A stretch of DNA of 64,000 nucleotides, from assembly GCF_040869045.1 (NCBI RefSeq), contig NW_027136914.1, positions 558,001-622,000 on the forward strand. The letters are read 5' to 3'. Of the stretch, positions 9,056-22,104 are shown piece after piece (within the stretch, counting starts at the first letter, position 1; each line of letters opens with the position of its first letter). A program made the position numbers and the translations under genes. The stretch is from Eurosta solidaginis (lineage: Eukaryota; Arthropoda; Insecta; Diptera; Tephritidae). The notes under the pieces are model-generated. The model did no database searches, was not told the DNA's origin, and was given only the letters and a program-made list of their open reading frames with translations.

Positions 9056-12000
9056 TCTAATATATATTATAAATGGGAAAGGTTGGATGTTAAGATGTTT
9101 GGATGTTTAGATGTTTGGATGTTTGGATGTTTGGATGTTTGTCCAGACGTTTGTCTTTGTGACTCAATAACGCAAGAACGGCTTTACCGATTTGGATGAA
9201 ATTTTGCGCACATATAGCCAATAGTCTAGAAGGATCTACTAGCTATATATTTTTCAAAAGGGGCGTGGTTCCCGCCCCCTAGGAACAGTTATAATTTAAT
9301 TATTATATTTTTTCGTCTTTGCGCCTGAATCACGCCAGAATGGCTACACGGATTTTGATGAAATTTGGGACACAGACAGTAGTCTACTAGCGACATTTTT
9401 TTCGAACATGGATAGAGGGGTGGGGGTCCCACGACCCTTCGAGAAATTATTTTTCATAATTTTTACACATTATAACTTTACGTATACTGGCCTTCACCAA
9501 TATCACAGACTCAAGGGGTCAAATAAGTCGAGGGCTTACAAAGTAAGCAGTGACACCCTCCGCCCGCCCCCCTTTATCACCCCCTCTGGTGTAAAATCCA
9601 TAAATTGTTATAACTCAATCTAAATTTTCTCCTAAATCAATAGTTTTTGGTATCTGGTACATACAGAACGAGATCTAGACAATTTTGGAGGAACGATCAG
9701 TGGTCCTCTCCTCTACTCCCGCCATCCGCCCTCCATCAATTGTTTTTATTAGCACGCTTTTAGTAGCTTTACCTGTATGTTTCTATGTAACTTTTTATTC
9801 GCTGCAATGCGCCTGCTGCCTTATTAACATGGTTTTATAATTAGCTTCACCTTATTTGTAATCCCGTAAGGGTCATATCGAGACCCTTCCGGGATCATTT
9901 CTGGATGGTTTTCGGGATCGGTCCGGGATTACGCCGGGGTAATTTCGTGACTTTTTCGGGACTATTTCGGAATCATTTTGGGACCCTTCCGGGATCATTT
10001 TGGGACCCTTCCGGGATCATATCTGTATAGTTTTCGGGATCCGTCCGGGATCCCGTCGGGGTTATTATGGGACATTTTCGGGATCGTTTAAGGATGGCTT
10101 TCAGGATTCGTCCGGGAACCCGTTAGGGTAATTTCTGGACTTTTCCGAGACTATTTCGGGATCATTTTGGGACCTTCCCAAGATCATTTCTGGATGGATT
10201 TCGGGATTTGTCCGGGATGCCCTCAGGGTCATTTTGGGACTATTAGGTGAGCATTTGAGGACCGTTCCGGCATCACTTCTGGATGGTTTTCGGTATCCGT
10301 TCAGATTCCCGTCGGAATAATTGCGGGACTTTTTCGGGATCATTGGGGTCCCTTCCAAAATCATTTCTGGATGGTTTTTGGGATTCGTCCGGCATCCCGT
10401 CGGGGTCATTTCGGGACTTTTTCCCGACTAATACGGGATCATTTGCGGGCCCTTTCGGCATCATTTCTAGATAGTTGTCGGGATCCGTTCGGGATCCCGT
10501 CAGGGTCTTTTCGGAACTATTAGGTGATCATTTGAGGACATTTCCGGCATCATTTGTGAATAGTTTTCGGGATCCTTTCGGGGTCCAGTCAGGGTCATTT
10601 CGGGACTTTTTCGGGATCATTTAGAGATGGCTTTCAGGATTCGTCCGGGAACCCGTCAGGGTAATTTCTGAACTTTTCCGAGACTATTTCGGGATACTTT
10701 TGGGACCTTCCCAAGATCATTTCTGGATGGATTTTGGGATCAGCCCGGATGCCGTCAGGGTCATTTTGGTATTAGGTGATCATTTGAGGACCTTTCCGGC
10801 ATCACTTCTGGATGGTTATCGGTATCCGATCAGGATCCCCTCGGAATCATTGCGGGACTTTTTCGGGATCATTTGGGGTCCCTCCCAAGATCATTTCTGG
10901 ATGGATTTCGGGATCTGTCCGGGATCCCGTCAGGGTCATTTAGGGGTGCGTTCGAGATCCCGTCAGGGTCATTTCGGGACTTCTTCGGGAATATATCGGG
11001 ATCATTTATGGATGGTTTATGGGATCCGTTCATGACCCCTTAAGGATCATTTCGGGACTATTAGGTGATCATTTGAGGACCTTTCCGGCATCACTTCTGG
11101 ATGATTTTCGGTATCCGTTCGGGATCCCGTCGGAATCAATGCGGGACTTTTACGGAATCATTTGGGATTCCTTCCGGCATCATTTCTAGATGGTTTTCGG
11201 GATTTGTCCGGGATCCCGTCGGGGTTATTTCGGGACCTTTTCGGGGCTAATACGGGATCATTTGGGGATCCTCTAGGGGTCGTTTCGTGACTTTTTCTGT
11301 ATTATTTCGGGATCATTTTGGGACCCTTTCGGCATAATTTCTTGATGGTTTGCCGGATCCATCAGGGTCATTTCGGGACCATTTTGGGATCATTTGGGGA
11401 CCCTTCCGAGATCATTTCTGGATCCGTCCGGGATGCCGTAGGAACCATTTCGGGATTTTTTGTTACTTTTCCGGGATAGTTTTTGCACCCTTCCGGGATC
11501 ATTTCTGGATCTGTGCGGGATCCCATCTGGGTCAATTCCGGACTATTTCGGGATCATTTTGGAATCCTTCCGGAATCATTTCTGTATGGTTTTCGCGATC
11601 CATCGTGGATCCCCTCGGAGCCATTTCGGAACTTTTTCTGGAGTTAGTCGGGATAATTTAGGGACCCTTCCTGGATATTTTCTGGATGGTTTCTGAGATC
11701 CGTCCGGGAGCCCGTCAGGGTAATTTCGGAACTTTTTCGGGACTATTTCGGGATCAATTTGGTACCCTTCAGGCATCATTTCTTTGTGGTTATCTGGATA
11801 AGTCTAGAATCGTGTCGTTGTCATTTCGGGTTTTTTGGGACTACTTCGGGAACTTTTGGAAACACTTCCGGGGCGTTTCTGGGTGGTTTTCGGGATCCGT
11901 CCGCAATAGCGTCGGGGTCATTTCGTGGCTTTTTCTGGATAATTTCGTTATCATTTTGGGATCCTATCAGGTTATCAGCTCATAAAGTTCTTTTTTTTAC

Positions 12001-12128
12001 TCAATTACAAAAATAAAATGCATTAGACAGAAAAAAAATTTTAAACAGATAACTTTATAAGCAGGCTAACGTGAATAGCCCACATATTTCATTTTCTCCT
12101 TGCGGACGGGGCCGCGGGTAAAGGCTAG
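9056..12128 (+). mobile_element. Non-autonomous Helitron H2
   Basis: It starts at TCTAATATATATTATAAA two bases after the H1 CTAG and ends at hairpin GCGGACGGGGCCGC plus CTAG (12125-12128). It has the shared 5' domain, minisatellite (9860-11965) and 3' domain. The last 1.3 kb is very close to the corresponding parts of H4 and H5, and the last roughly 600 bp to H1. No ORF is credible. Confidence 0.88.
9860..11965 (+). repeat. Helitron minisatellite, H2 block
   Basis: The same repeat family as H1, starting at the shared GTCATATCGAGACCCTTCC entry and ending before CCTATCAGGTTATCAGC. Unit variants such as CCTTCCCAAGATCATTTC and CAGGATTCGTCCGGGAACCC recur in the same order as in H1, H3 and H4, so whole blocks of units are shared among the Helitrons. 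Confidence 0.93.
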
Positions 12129-12135
12129 TCTAATA

Positions 12136-15100
12136 TCTAATATATATTATAAATGGGAAAGTTTGGATGTTAAGATGTTTGGATGTTTGGATGTTTGGAT
12201 GTTTGGATGTTTGGATGTTTGTCCAGACGTTTGTCTTTGTGACTCAATAACGCAAGAACGGCTGGACCGATTTGGATGAAATTTTGCACACATATAGCCA
12301 ATAGTCTAGAAGGATCTACTAGCTATATATTTTTCAAAAGGGGCGTGGTCCCCGCCCCTTAGGAACAGTTATAATTTAATTATTATATTTGTTCGTCTTT
12401 GCGACTGAATCACGCCAGAATGGCTACACGGATTTTGATGAAATTTGGGACACAGACAGTAGTCTACTAGCGAAATTTTTGTCGAACATGGAAAGAGGGG
12501 TGGGGGTCCCACGACCCCTTCCAGAAATTATTTTTCATAATTTTTACACATTATAACTTTACGTATACTGGCCTTCACCAAAATCACAGACTCAAGGGGT
12601 CAAATAAGTCGAGGGCTTACAAAGTAAGCAGTGACACCCTCCGCCCGCCCCCCCTTTATCCCCCTCTGGTGTAAAATCCATAAATTGTTATAACTCAATC
12701 TAAATTTTCTCCTAAATCAATAGTTTTTGGTATCTGGTACATACAGAACGAGATCTAGACAATTTTGGAGGAACGATCAGTGGTCCTCTCCTCTACTCCC
12801 GCCATCCGCCCTCCATCAATTGTTTTTATTAGCACGCTTTTATTAGCTTTACCTGTATGTTTCTATGTAACTTTTTATTCGCTCCAATGCGCCTGCTGCC
12901 TTATTAACATGGTTGTATAATTAGCTTCACCTTATTTGTAATCCCGTAAGGGTCATGTCGAGACCCTTCCGGGATCATTTCTGGATGGTTTTCGGGATCG
13001 GTCCGGGATTACGCCGGGGTAATTTCGGGACTTTTTCGGGACTATTTCGGGATCATTTTGGGACCCTTCCGGGATCATTTCTGTATAGTTTACGGGATCC
13101 GTCCGGGATCCCGTCGGGGTTATTTTGGAACATTTTCGGGACTATTCCGGAATCATTTCGGGACTATTTCGCGATCATTTGGGGACCCTTCCGGCATCAT
13201 TTCTGGATGGTTTTCGGGATCCGTGCGGGATCTCGTCGGGGTCATATGGGGACTTTTTCGGGATCATTTGGGGGCTCTTCCGGCATCATTTCTGGATGGT
13301 TTTCGGGATCCGTCCGGGATATCGTTGGGGTCATTTAGGGACTTTTTCGGGATCATTTGGGGGCTCTTCCGGCGTCATTTCTGGATGTTTTTCGGGATCC
13401 GTCCGGGATCTCGTCGGGGTCATTTGGGGACTTTTTTGGGATCATTTTGGGGCTCATCCGGCATCATTTCTGGATGGTTTTCGGGATCCGTCCGGGATCC
13501 CGTCGGGGTCATTTCGGGACTTTTTTTCGACTAATACGGGATCATTTGCGGACCCTTTCGGCATCATTTCTGGATAGTTGTCGGGATCCCGTCACGGTCA
13601 TTTCGGGACTATTAGGGGATCATTTGAGGACCTTTCCGGCATCATTTCTGTATTGTTTTCGCAATCCTTTCGGGATCCCGTCAGGGTCATTTTGGGACTT
13701 TTTCGGGGCTAATACGGGATCATTTGGGGATCCTCTAGGGGTCGTTTCGTGACTTTTTCTGTTTTATTTCGGGATCATTTGGGGACCCTTCCGGCATAAT
13801 TTCTTGATGGTTTGCCGGATCCATCAGGGTCATTTCGGGACCCTTCCGAGATCATTTCTGGATCCGTCCGGGATGCCGTAGGAGCCATTTCGGGATTTTT
13901 TGTTACTTTTCCGGGATAGTTTTTGGACCCTTCCGGGATCATTTCTGGATCTGTGCGGGATCCCATCTGGGTCATTTCCGGACTATTTCGGGATCATTTT
14001 GGGATCCTTCCGGAATCATTTCTGTATGGTTTTCGCGATCCGTCGTTGATTCCCTCGGAGCCATTTCGGAACCTTTTCTGGAGTATGTCGGGGTCATTTG
14101 GGGACTTTTTCGGGATCATTTGGGGCTCTTTCGGCATCATTTCTGGATGGTTTTCGGGATCCGTGCGGGATATCGTCGGGGTCATTTGGGGACTTTTTCG
14201 GGATCATTTGGGGGCTCTACCGGCATCATTTCTGGATGGTTTTCGGGATCCGTCCGGGATATCGTCGGGGTCATTTGGGGACTTTTTCGGGATCATTTGG
14301 GGGCTCTTCCGGCATCATTTCTGGATGGTTTTCGGGATCCGTCCGGAATCCCATCAGGGTAATTTCGGGACTATTAGAGGATCATTTGTGGGCCTTTCCG
14401 GCATCATTTCTGGATAATTTTCGGTATCCGTCCGGAATGCCGACGAGGTCATTTCGGGATTATTTCGGGATCATTTGGGATACCTACCGGCATCATTTCT
14501 GGATGGTTTTTGGGATTCGTCCGGGATCCCGTCGGAGACATTTCGGGACTTTTTCTCGACTAATACGGGATCATTTGCGGACCCTTTCGGCATCATTTCT
14601 AGATAGTTGTCGGGATCCGTTCGGGATCCCGTCACGGTCATTTCGGAACTATTAGGGGATCATTTGGGGACCTTTCCGGCATCATTTCTGGATAGTTTTT
14701 GGAATCCTTTCGTGATCCCGTCAGGGTCATTTCGGGGCTTTTTCGGGATCATTTAAGGATGGCTTTCAGGATTCGTCCGGGAACCCGTCAGGGTAATTTC
14801 TGGACTTTTCCGAAAATATTTCGGGATCATTTTGGGACCTTCCCAAGATCATTTCTGGATGGATTTCGGGATTTGTCCGGGATGCCCTCAGGGTCATTTT
14901 GGGACTATTAGGCGAGCATTTGAGGACCGTTCCGGCATCACTTCTGGATGGTTTTCGGTATCCGTTCAGATTCCCGTCGGAATAATTGCGGAACTTTTTC
15001 GGGATCATTGGGGTCCCTTCCGACATCATTTCTGGATGGTTTTTGGGATTCGTCCGACATCCCGTCGGGGTCATTTCGGGACTTTTTCTCGACTAATACG

Positions 15101-16884
15101 GGATCATTTGCGAGCCCTTTCGCCATCATTTCTAGATAGTTGTCGGGATCCCGTCAAGGTCTTTTCGGAACTATTAGGAGATCATTTGAGGACCTTTCCG
15201 GCATCATTTCTGGATAGTTTTCGGGATCCTTTCGGGGTCCCATCATTGTAATTTCGGGACTTTTTCGGCAACATTTAAGATTGGTTTTCAGGATTCGTCC
15301 GGGATCCCGTCAGGGTAATTTCTGGACTTTTCCGAGACTATTTCGGGATCATTTTGGGACCTTCCCAAGATCATTTCTGGATGGATTTCGGGATCTGTCC
15401 GGGATGCCGTCAGAATCATTTTGGGACTATTAGGTGATCATTTGAGGACCTTTCCGGCATCACTTCTGCATGGTTTTCGGTATCCGTTCAGGATCCCGTC
15501 GGAATAATTGCGGGACTTTTTCGGGATCATTTGGGGTCCCTTCCGGCATCATTTCTGGATGGTTTTTGGGATTCGTCCGACATCACGTCGTGGTAATTTC
15601 GGGACTTTTTCTCGACTAATACGAGATCTTTTACGGGCCCTTTCGGCATCATTTCTAGATAGTTGTCGGGATCCGTTCGGGATCCCGTCAGGGTCTTTTC
15701 GGAACTATTAGGAGATAATTTGAGGACCTTTCCGGCATCATTTCTGGATAGTTTTCGGGACCTTCCCAAGATCATTTCTGGATGGATTTCGGGATCAGTC
15801 CGGGATGCCGTCAGGGTCATTTTTGGACTATTAGGTGATCATTTGAGGACCTTTCCGGCATCACTTCTGGATGGTTTTCGGTATCCGTTCAGGATCCCGT
15901 CGGAATCCTTGCGGGACTTTTTCGGGATCATTTGGGATCCCTTCCAGCATTATTTTTGGATGGTTTTCGGGATTTGTCCGGCTTCCCGTCGGGGTTATTT
16001 CGGGACCTTTTCGGGGCTAATACGGGATCAGTTGGGGATCCTCTAGGGGTCGTTTCGTGACTTTTTCTGTTTTATTTCGCGATCATTTGGGGACCCTTCC
16101 GGCATAAATTCTTGATGGTTTACCGGATCCATCTGGGTCATTTCGGGACCATTTTGGGATCATTTGGGGACCCTTCCGAGATCATTTCTGGATCCGTCCG
16201 GAATGCCGTAGGAGCCATTTCGGGATTTTTTTTTACTTTTCCGGGATAGTTTTTGCACCCTTCCGGGATCATTTCTGGATCTGTGCGGGATCCCATCTGG
16301 GTCATTTCCGAACTATTTCGGGATCATTTTGGGATCCTTCCGGAATCATTTCTGTATGGTTTTCGCGATCCGTCGTGGATCCCCTCGGAGCCATTTCGGA
16401 ACTTTTTCTGGAGTATGTCGGGATAATTTGGGGACCCTTCCTGGATATTTTCTGGATGGTTTTTGAGATCCGCCCGGGAGCCCGTCAGGGTCATTTCGGA
16501 ACCTTTTCGGGATCATTTTGGAACACCTTCAGGGATCATTTCTGTGTGGTTCTCTGGATACGCCTAGAATCGTGTCGCTGTCATTTCGGGTTTTTTGGGA
16601 CTATTTGGGGAACTTTTGCAGACCCTTTCGGGGCATTTCTGGATGGTTTTCGGGATCCGTCCGCAATAGCGTGGGGGTCATTTCGTAGCTTTTTCTGGAT
16701 AATTGCGGGATCATTTGGGATCCTATCAGGTTATCAGCTTATTTAGTTCTTTTTTTTTAGTCAATTACAAAAATAAATTGCATTAGACAGAAAACAAAAT
16801 TTTAAACAGATAATAAGCAGGCTAACGCGAATAGCCCATATATTTAAATTTCTCCTTGCGGACGGGGCCGCGGGTAAAGGCTAG
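12136..16884 (+). mobile_element. Non-autonomous Helitron H3
   Basis: The 5' tip TCTAATATATATTATAAA lies 7 bp after the H2 end (an extra TCTAATA intervenes). The 3' end is GCGGACGGGGCCGC, GGGTAAAGG, CTAG at 16881-16884. The 4.7-kb length reflects a longer minisatellite. Its final segment differs from H1/H2/H4/H5 and resembles H6 (AACACCTTCAGGGATCATTT), which points to at least two 3' lineages. Confidence 0.87.
12945..16730 (+). repeat. Helitron minisatellite, H3 block
   Basis: Tandem 89- and 100-bp units. A clean run of 89-bp units (GGGGGCTCTTCCGGCATCAT variants) lies at about 13190-13470. Overlapping open frames of up to 185 codons occur in all forward frames, encoding Gly/Phe/Arg-rich repeat peptides. 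Confidence 0.93.
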
Positions 16885-19800
16885 TATATTATAAATGAAA
16901 GTTTGGATGTTAAGATGTTTGGATGTTTGGATGTTTAGATGTTTGGATGTTTGGATGTTTGTCCAGACGTTTGTCTTTGTGACTCAATAACGCAAGAACG
17001 GCTTTACCGATTTGGATGAAATTTTGCACACATATAGCCAATAGTCTAGAAGGATCTACTAGCTATATATTTTTCAAAAGGGGCGTGGTTCCCGCCCCCT
17101 AGGAACAGTTATAATTTAATTATTATATTTTTTCGTCTTTGCGCCTGAATCACGCCAGAATGGCTACACGGATTTTGATGAAATTTGGGACACAGACAGT
17201 AGTCTACTAGCGACATTTTTTTCGAACATGGATAGAGGGGTGGGGATCCCACGACCCTTCGAGAAATTATTTTTCATAATTTTTACACATTATAACTTTA
17301 CGTATACTGGCCTTCACCAATATCACAGACTCAAGGGGTCAAATAAGTCGAGGGCTTACAAAGTAAGCAGTGACACCCTCCGCCCGCCCCCCTTTATCTC
17401 CCCCTCTGGTGTAAAATCCATAAATTGTTATAACTCAATCTAAATTTTCTCCTAAATCAATAGTTTTTGGTATCTGGTACATACAGAACGAGATCTAGAC
17501 AATTTTGGAGGAACGATCAGTGGTCCTCTCCTCTACTCCCGCCATCCGCCCTCCATCAATTGTTTTTATTAGCACGCTTTTATTAGCTTTACCTGTATGT
17601 TTCTATCTAACTTTTTATTCGCTCCAATGCGCCTGCTGCGTTATTAACATGGTTTTATAATTAGCTTCACCTTATTTGTAATCCCGTAAGGGTCATATCG
17701 AGACCCTTCCGGCATCATTTCTGGATGGTTTTCGGGATCGGTCCGGGATTACGCCGGGGTAATTTCAGGACTTTTTCGGGACTATTTCGGGATCATTATG
17801 GGACCCTTCCGGGATCATTTCTGTATAGTTTATGGGATCCGTCCGGGATCCCGTCGGGGTTATTTTGGAACATTTTCGGGACTATTCCGGAATCATTTCG
17901 GGACTATTTCGCGATCATTTGGGGACCCTTCCGGCATCATTTCTGGATGGTTTTCGGGATCCGTCCGGGATATCGTCGGGGTCATTTGGGGACTTTTTCG
18001 GGATCATTTGGGGGCTCTTCCGGCATCATTTCTGGATGGTTTTCGGGATCCGTCCGGGATCTCGTCGGGGTCATTTGGGGACTTTTTCGGGATCATTTTG
18101 GGGCTCATCCGGCATCATTTCTGGATGGTTTTCGGGATCCGTCCGGGATCCCGTCGGGGTCATTTCGGGACTTTTTCGCGACTAATACGGGATCATTTGG
18201 GAACCCTTTCGGCATCATTTCTGGATGGTTTTCGGGATCCGTGCGGGATCCCGTCGGGGTCATTTCGGGACTTTTTCGCGACTAATACGGGATCATTTGG
18301 GAACCCTTTCGGCATCATTTCTGGATGGTTTTCGGGATCCGCCCGGAATCCCATTAGGGTAATTTCGGGACTATTAGGGGATCATTTGGGAACCTTTCCG
18401 GCATCATTTCTGGATAATTTTCGGGATCCGTCCGGGATGCCGACGAGGTCATTTCGGGACTATTTCCCCGTCAAGGTCATTTTGGGACTTTTTTGGGGCT
18501 AATACGGGATCATTTGGGGATCCTCTAGGGGTCGTTTCGTGACTTTTTCTGTTTTATTTCGGGATCATTTGGGGACCCTTCCGGCATAATTTCTTGATGG
18601 TTTGCCGGATCCATCAGGGTCATTTCGGGACCATTTTGGGATCATTTGGGGACTCTTCCGAGATCATTTCTGGATCCGTCCGGGATGCCGTAGGAGCCAT
18701 TTCGGGATTTTTTGTTACTTTTCCGGGATAGTTTTAGGACCCTTCCGGGATCATTTCTGGATCTGTGCGGGATCCCATCTGTGTCATTTCCGGACTATTT
18801 CGGGATCATTTTGGGATCCTTCCGGAATCATTTCAGTATGGTTTTCGCGATCCGTCGTTGATTCCCTCGGAGCCATTTCGGAACCTTTTCTGGAGTATGT
18901 CGGGGTCATTTGGGGACTTTTTCGGGATCATTTGGGGCTCTTCCGGCATCATTTCTGGATGGTTTTCGGGCTCCGTGCGGGATCTCGTCGGGGTCATTTG
19001 GGGACTTTTTCGGGATCATTTGGGGGCTCTTCCGGCATCATTTCTGGATGGTTTTCGGGATCCGTCCGGGATATCGTCGGGGTCATTTGGGGACTTTTCC
19101 GGGATCATTTGGGGGCTCTTCCGGCATCATTTCTGGATGGTTTTCGGGATCCGTCCGGGATCCCATCAGGGTAATTTCGGGACTATTAGAGGATCATTTG
19201 TGGACCTTTCCGGCATCATTTCTGGATAATTTTCGGTATCCGTCCGGGATGCCGACGAGGTCAATTCGGGATTTTTTTGGGATCATTTGGGATACCTACC
19301 GGCATCATTTCTGGATGGTTTTTGGGATTCGTCCGGGGTCCCGTCGGGGTCATTTCGGTACTTTTTCTCGACTAATACGGGATCATTTGCGGACCCTTTC
19401 GGCATAATTTCTGGATAGTTGTCGGGATCCGTTCGGGATCATTTGAGGACCTTTCCGGCATCATTTCTGGATAGTTTTTGGAATCCTTTCGGGATCCCGT
19501 CAGGGTCATTTCGGAGCTTTTTCGGGATCATTTAAGGATGGCTTTCATGATTCATCCGGGAACCCGTCAGGGTAATTTCTGGACTTTTCCGAGACTATTT
19601 CGGATTCATTTTGTGACCTTCCCAAGATCATTTCTGGATGGATTTCGGGATTTGTCCGGGATGCCCTCAGGGTCATTTTGGGACTATTAGGTGAGCATTT
19701 GAGGACCGTTCCGGCATCACTTTTGGATGGTTTTCGGTATCCGTTCAGATTCCCGTCGGAATAATTGCGGGACTTTTTCGGGATCATTGGGGTCCCTTCC

Positions 19801-22104
19801 AAAATCATTTCTGGATGGTTTTTGGGATTCGTCCGGCATCCCGTCGGGGTCATTTCGGGACTTTTTCTCGACTAATACGGGATCATTTGCGGGCCCTTTC
19901 GGTATTATTTCTGGATAGTTGTCGGGATCCGTTCGGGATCCCGTCAGGGTCTTTCCGGAACTATTGGGAGATCATTTGAGGACCTTTCCGGCATCATTTC
20001 TGGTTACTTTTCGGGATCCTTCCGGGTCCCATCAGGGTCATTTCGGGACTTTTTCGGCATCATTTAAGATTGGTTTTCAGGATTCGTCCGGTATCCGTCA
20101 GGGTAATTTCTGGACTTTTCCCAGACTATTTCGGGATAATTTTGGGACCCTCCCAAGATCATTTCTGGATGGATTTCGGGATCTGTCCGGGATGCCGTCA
20201 GGGTCATTTTGGGACTATTAGGTGATCATTTGAGGACCTTTTCGGGATCACTTCTGGATGGTTTTCGGTATCCGCTCAGGATCCCGTCGGAATTATTGCG
20301 GGACTTTTTCGGGATCATTTGGTGTCCCTTCCGGCATCATTTCTGGCTGGTTTTTGGGATTCGTCCGGCATACCGTCGGGTTCATTTCGGGACTTTTTCT
20401 CGACTAATACGGGATCATTTGCGGGCCCTTTCGGCATCATTTCTAGATAGTTGTCGGGATCCGTTCGGGATCCCGTCAGGGTCTTTTCGGAACTATTAGG
20501 TGATCATTTGAGGACATTTCCGGCATCATTTCTGGATAGTTTTCGGGATCCTTTCGGGGTCCAGTCAGGGTCATTTCGGGACTTTTTCGGGATCATTTAG
20601 AGATGGCTTTCAGGATTCGTCCGGGAACCCGTCAGGGTAATTTCTGAACTTTTTCGAGACTATTTCGGGATACTTTTGGGACCTTCCCAAGATCATTTCT
20701 GGATGGATTTTGGGATCAGTCCGGGATGCCGTCAGGGTCATTTTGGTATTAGGTGATCATTTGAGGACCTTTCCGGCATCACTTCTGGATGGTTATCGGT
20801 ATCCGATCAGGATCCCCTCGTAATCATTGCGGGACTTTTTCGGGATCATTTGGGGTCCCTCCCAAGATCATTTCTGGATGGATTTCGGGATCTATCCGGG
20901 ATCCCGTCAGGGTCATTTAGGGGTGCGTTCGAGATCCCGTCAGGGTCATTTCGGGACTTCTTCGGGAATATATCGGGATCATTTCTGGATGGTTTATGGG
21001 ATCCGTCCATGACCCCTTAAGGGTCATTTCGGGACTATTAGGTGATCATTTGAGGACCTTTCCGGCATCACTTCTGGGTGATTTTCGGTATCCGTTCGGG
21101 ATCCCGTCGGAATCAATGCGGGACTTTTACGGAATCATTTGGGATTCCTTCCGGCATCATTTCTGGATGGTTTTCGGGATTTGTCCGGGATCCCGTCGGG
21201 GTTATTTCGGGACCTTTTCGGGGCTAATACGAGATCATTTGGGGATCCTCTAGGGGTCGTTTCGTGACTTTTTCTGTATTATTTCGGGATCATTTTGGGA
21301 CCCTTTCGGCATAATTTCTTGATGGTTTGCCGGATCCATCAGGGTCATTTCGGGACCATTTTGGGATCATTTGGGGACCCTTCCGAGATCATTTCTGGAT
21401 CCGTCCGGGATGCCGTAGGAGCCATTTCTGGATTTTTTGTTACTTTTCCGGGATAGTTTTTGCACCCTTCCGGGATCATTTCTGGATCTGTGCGGGATCC
21501 CATCTGGGTCAATTCCGGACTATTTCGGGATCATTTTGGAATCCTTCCGGAATCATTTCTGTATGGTTTTCGCGATCCATCGTGGATCCCCTCGGAGCCA
21601 TTTCGGAACTTTTTCTGGAGTTAGTCGGGATAATTTAGGGACCCTTCCTAGATATTTTCTGGATGGTTTCTGAGATCCGTCCGGGAGCCCGTCAGGGTAA
21701 TTTCGGAACTTTATCGGGACTATTTCGGGATCAATTTGGTACCCTTCAGGCATCATTTCTGTGTGGTTATCTGGATAAGTCTAGAATCGTTTCGTTGTCA
21801 ATTCGGGTTTTTTGGGACTACTTGGGGAACTTTTGGAAACATTTCCGGGGCGTTTCTGGATGGTTTTCGGGATCCGTCCGCGATAGCGTTGGGGTCATTT
21901 CGTGGCTTTTTCTGGATAATTTCGTTATCATTTTGGGATCCTATCAGGTTATCAGCTCATAAAGTTCTTTTTTTACTCAATTACAAAAATAAAATGCATT
22001 AGACAGAAAAAAAATTTTAAACAGATAACTTTATAAGCAGGCTAACGTGAATAGCCCACATATTTCATTTTCTCCTTGCGGACGGGGCCGCGGGTAAAGG
22101 CTAG
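16885..22104 (+). mobile_element. Non-autonomous Helitron H4, 5' tip shortened
   Basis: It starts directly after the H3 CTAG as TATATTATAAATG, so about eight bases of the tip including the TC dinucleotide are absent. The 3' end is intact (hairpin, CTAG 22101-22104). The same fused junction recurs at H4/H5 and H5/H6. The interior includes the longest regular minisatellite run in the window. Confidence 0.86.
17690..21950 (+). repeat. Helitron minisatellite, H4 block
   Basis: A run of 89-bp units lies at about 17930-18110, followed by 100-bp units: GGCATCATTT falls at 18111, 18211 and 18311. A 234-codon open frame (17798-18502) and several overlapping ones exist because no forward frame has a stop in the consensus. 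With unit lengths of 89 and 100, the reading frame shifts at each unit, so one frame reads all three phases in turn. Confidence 0.94.
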
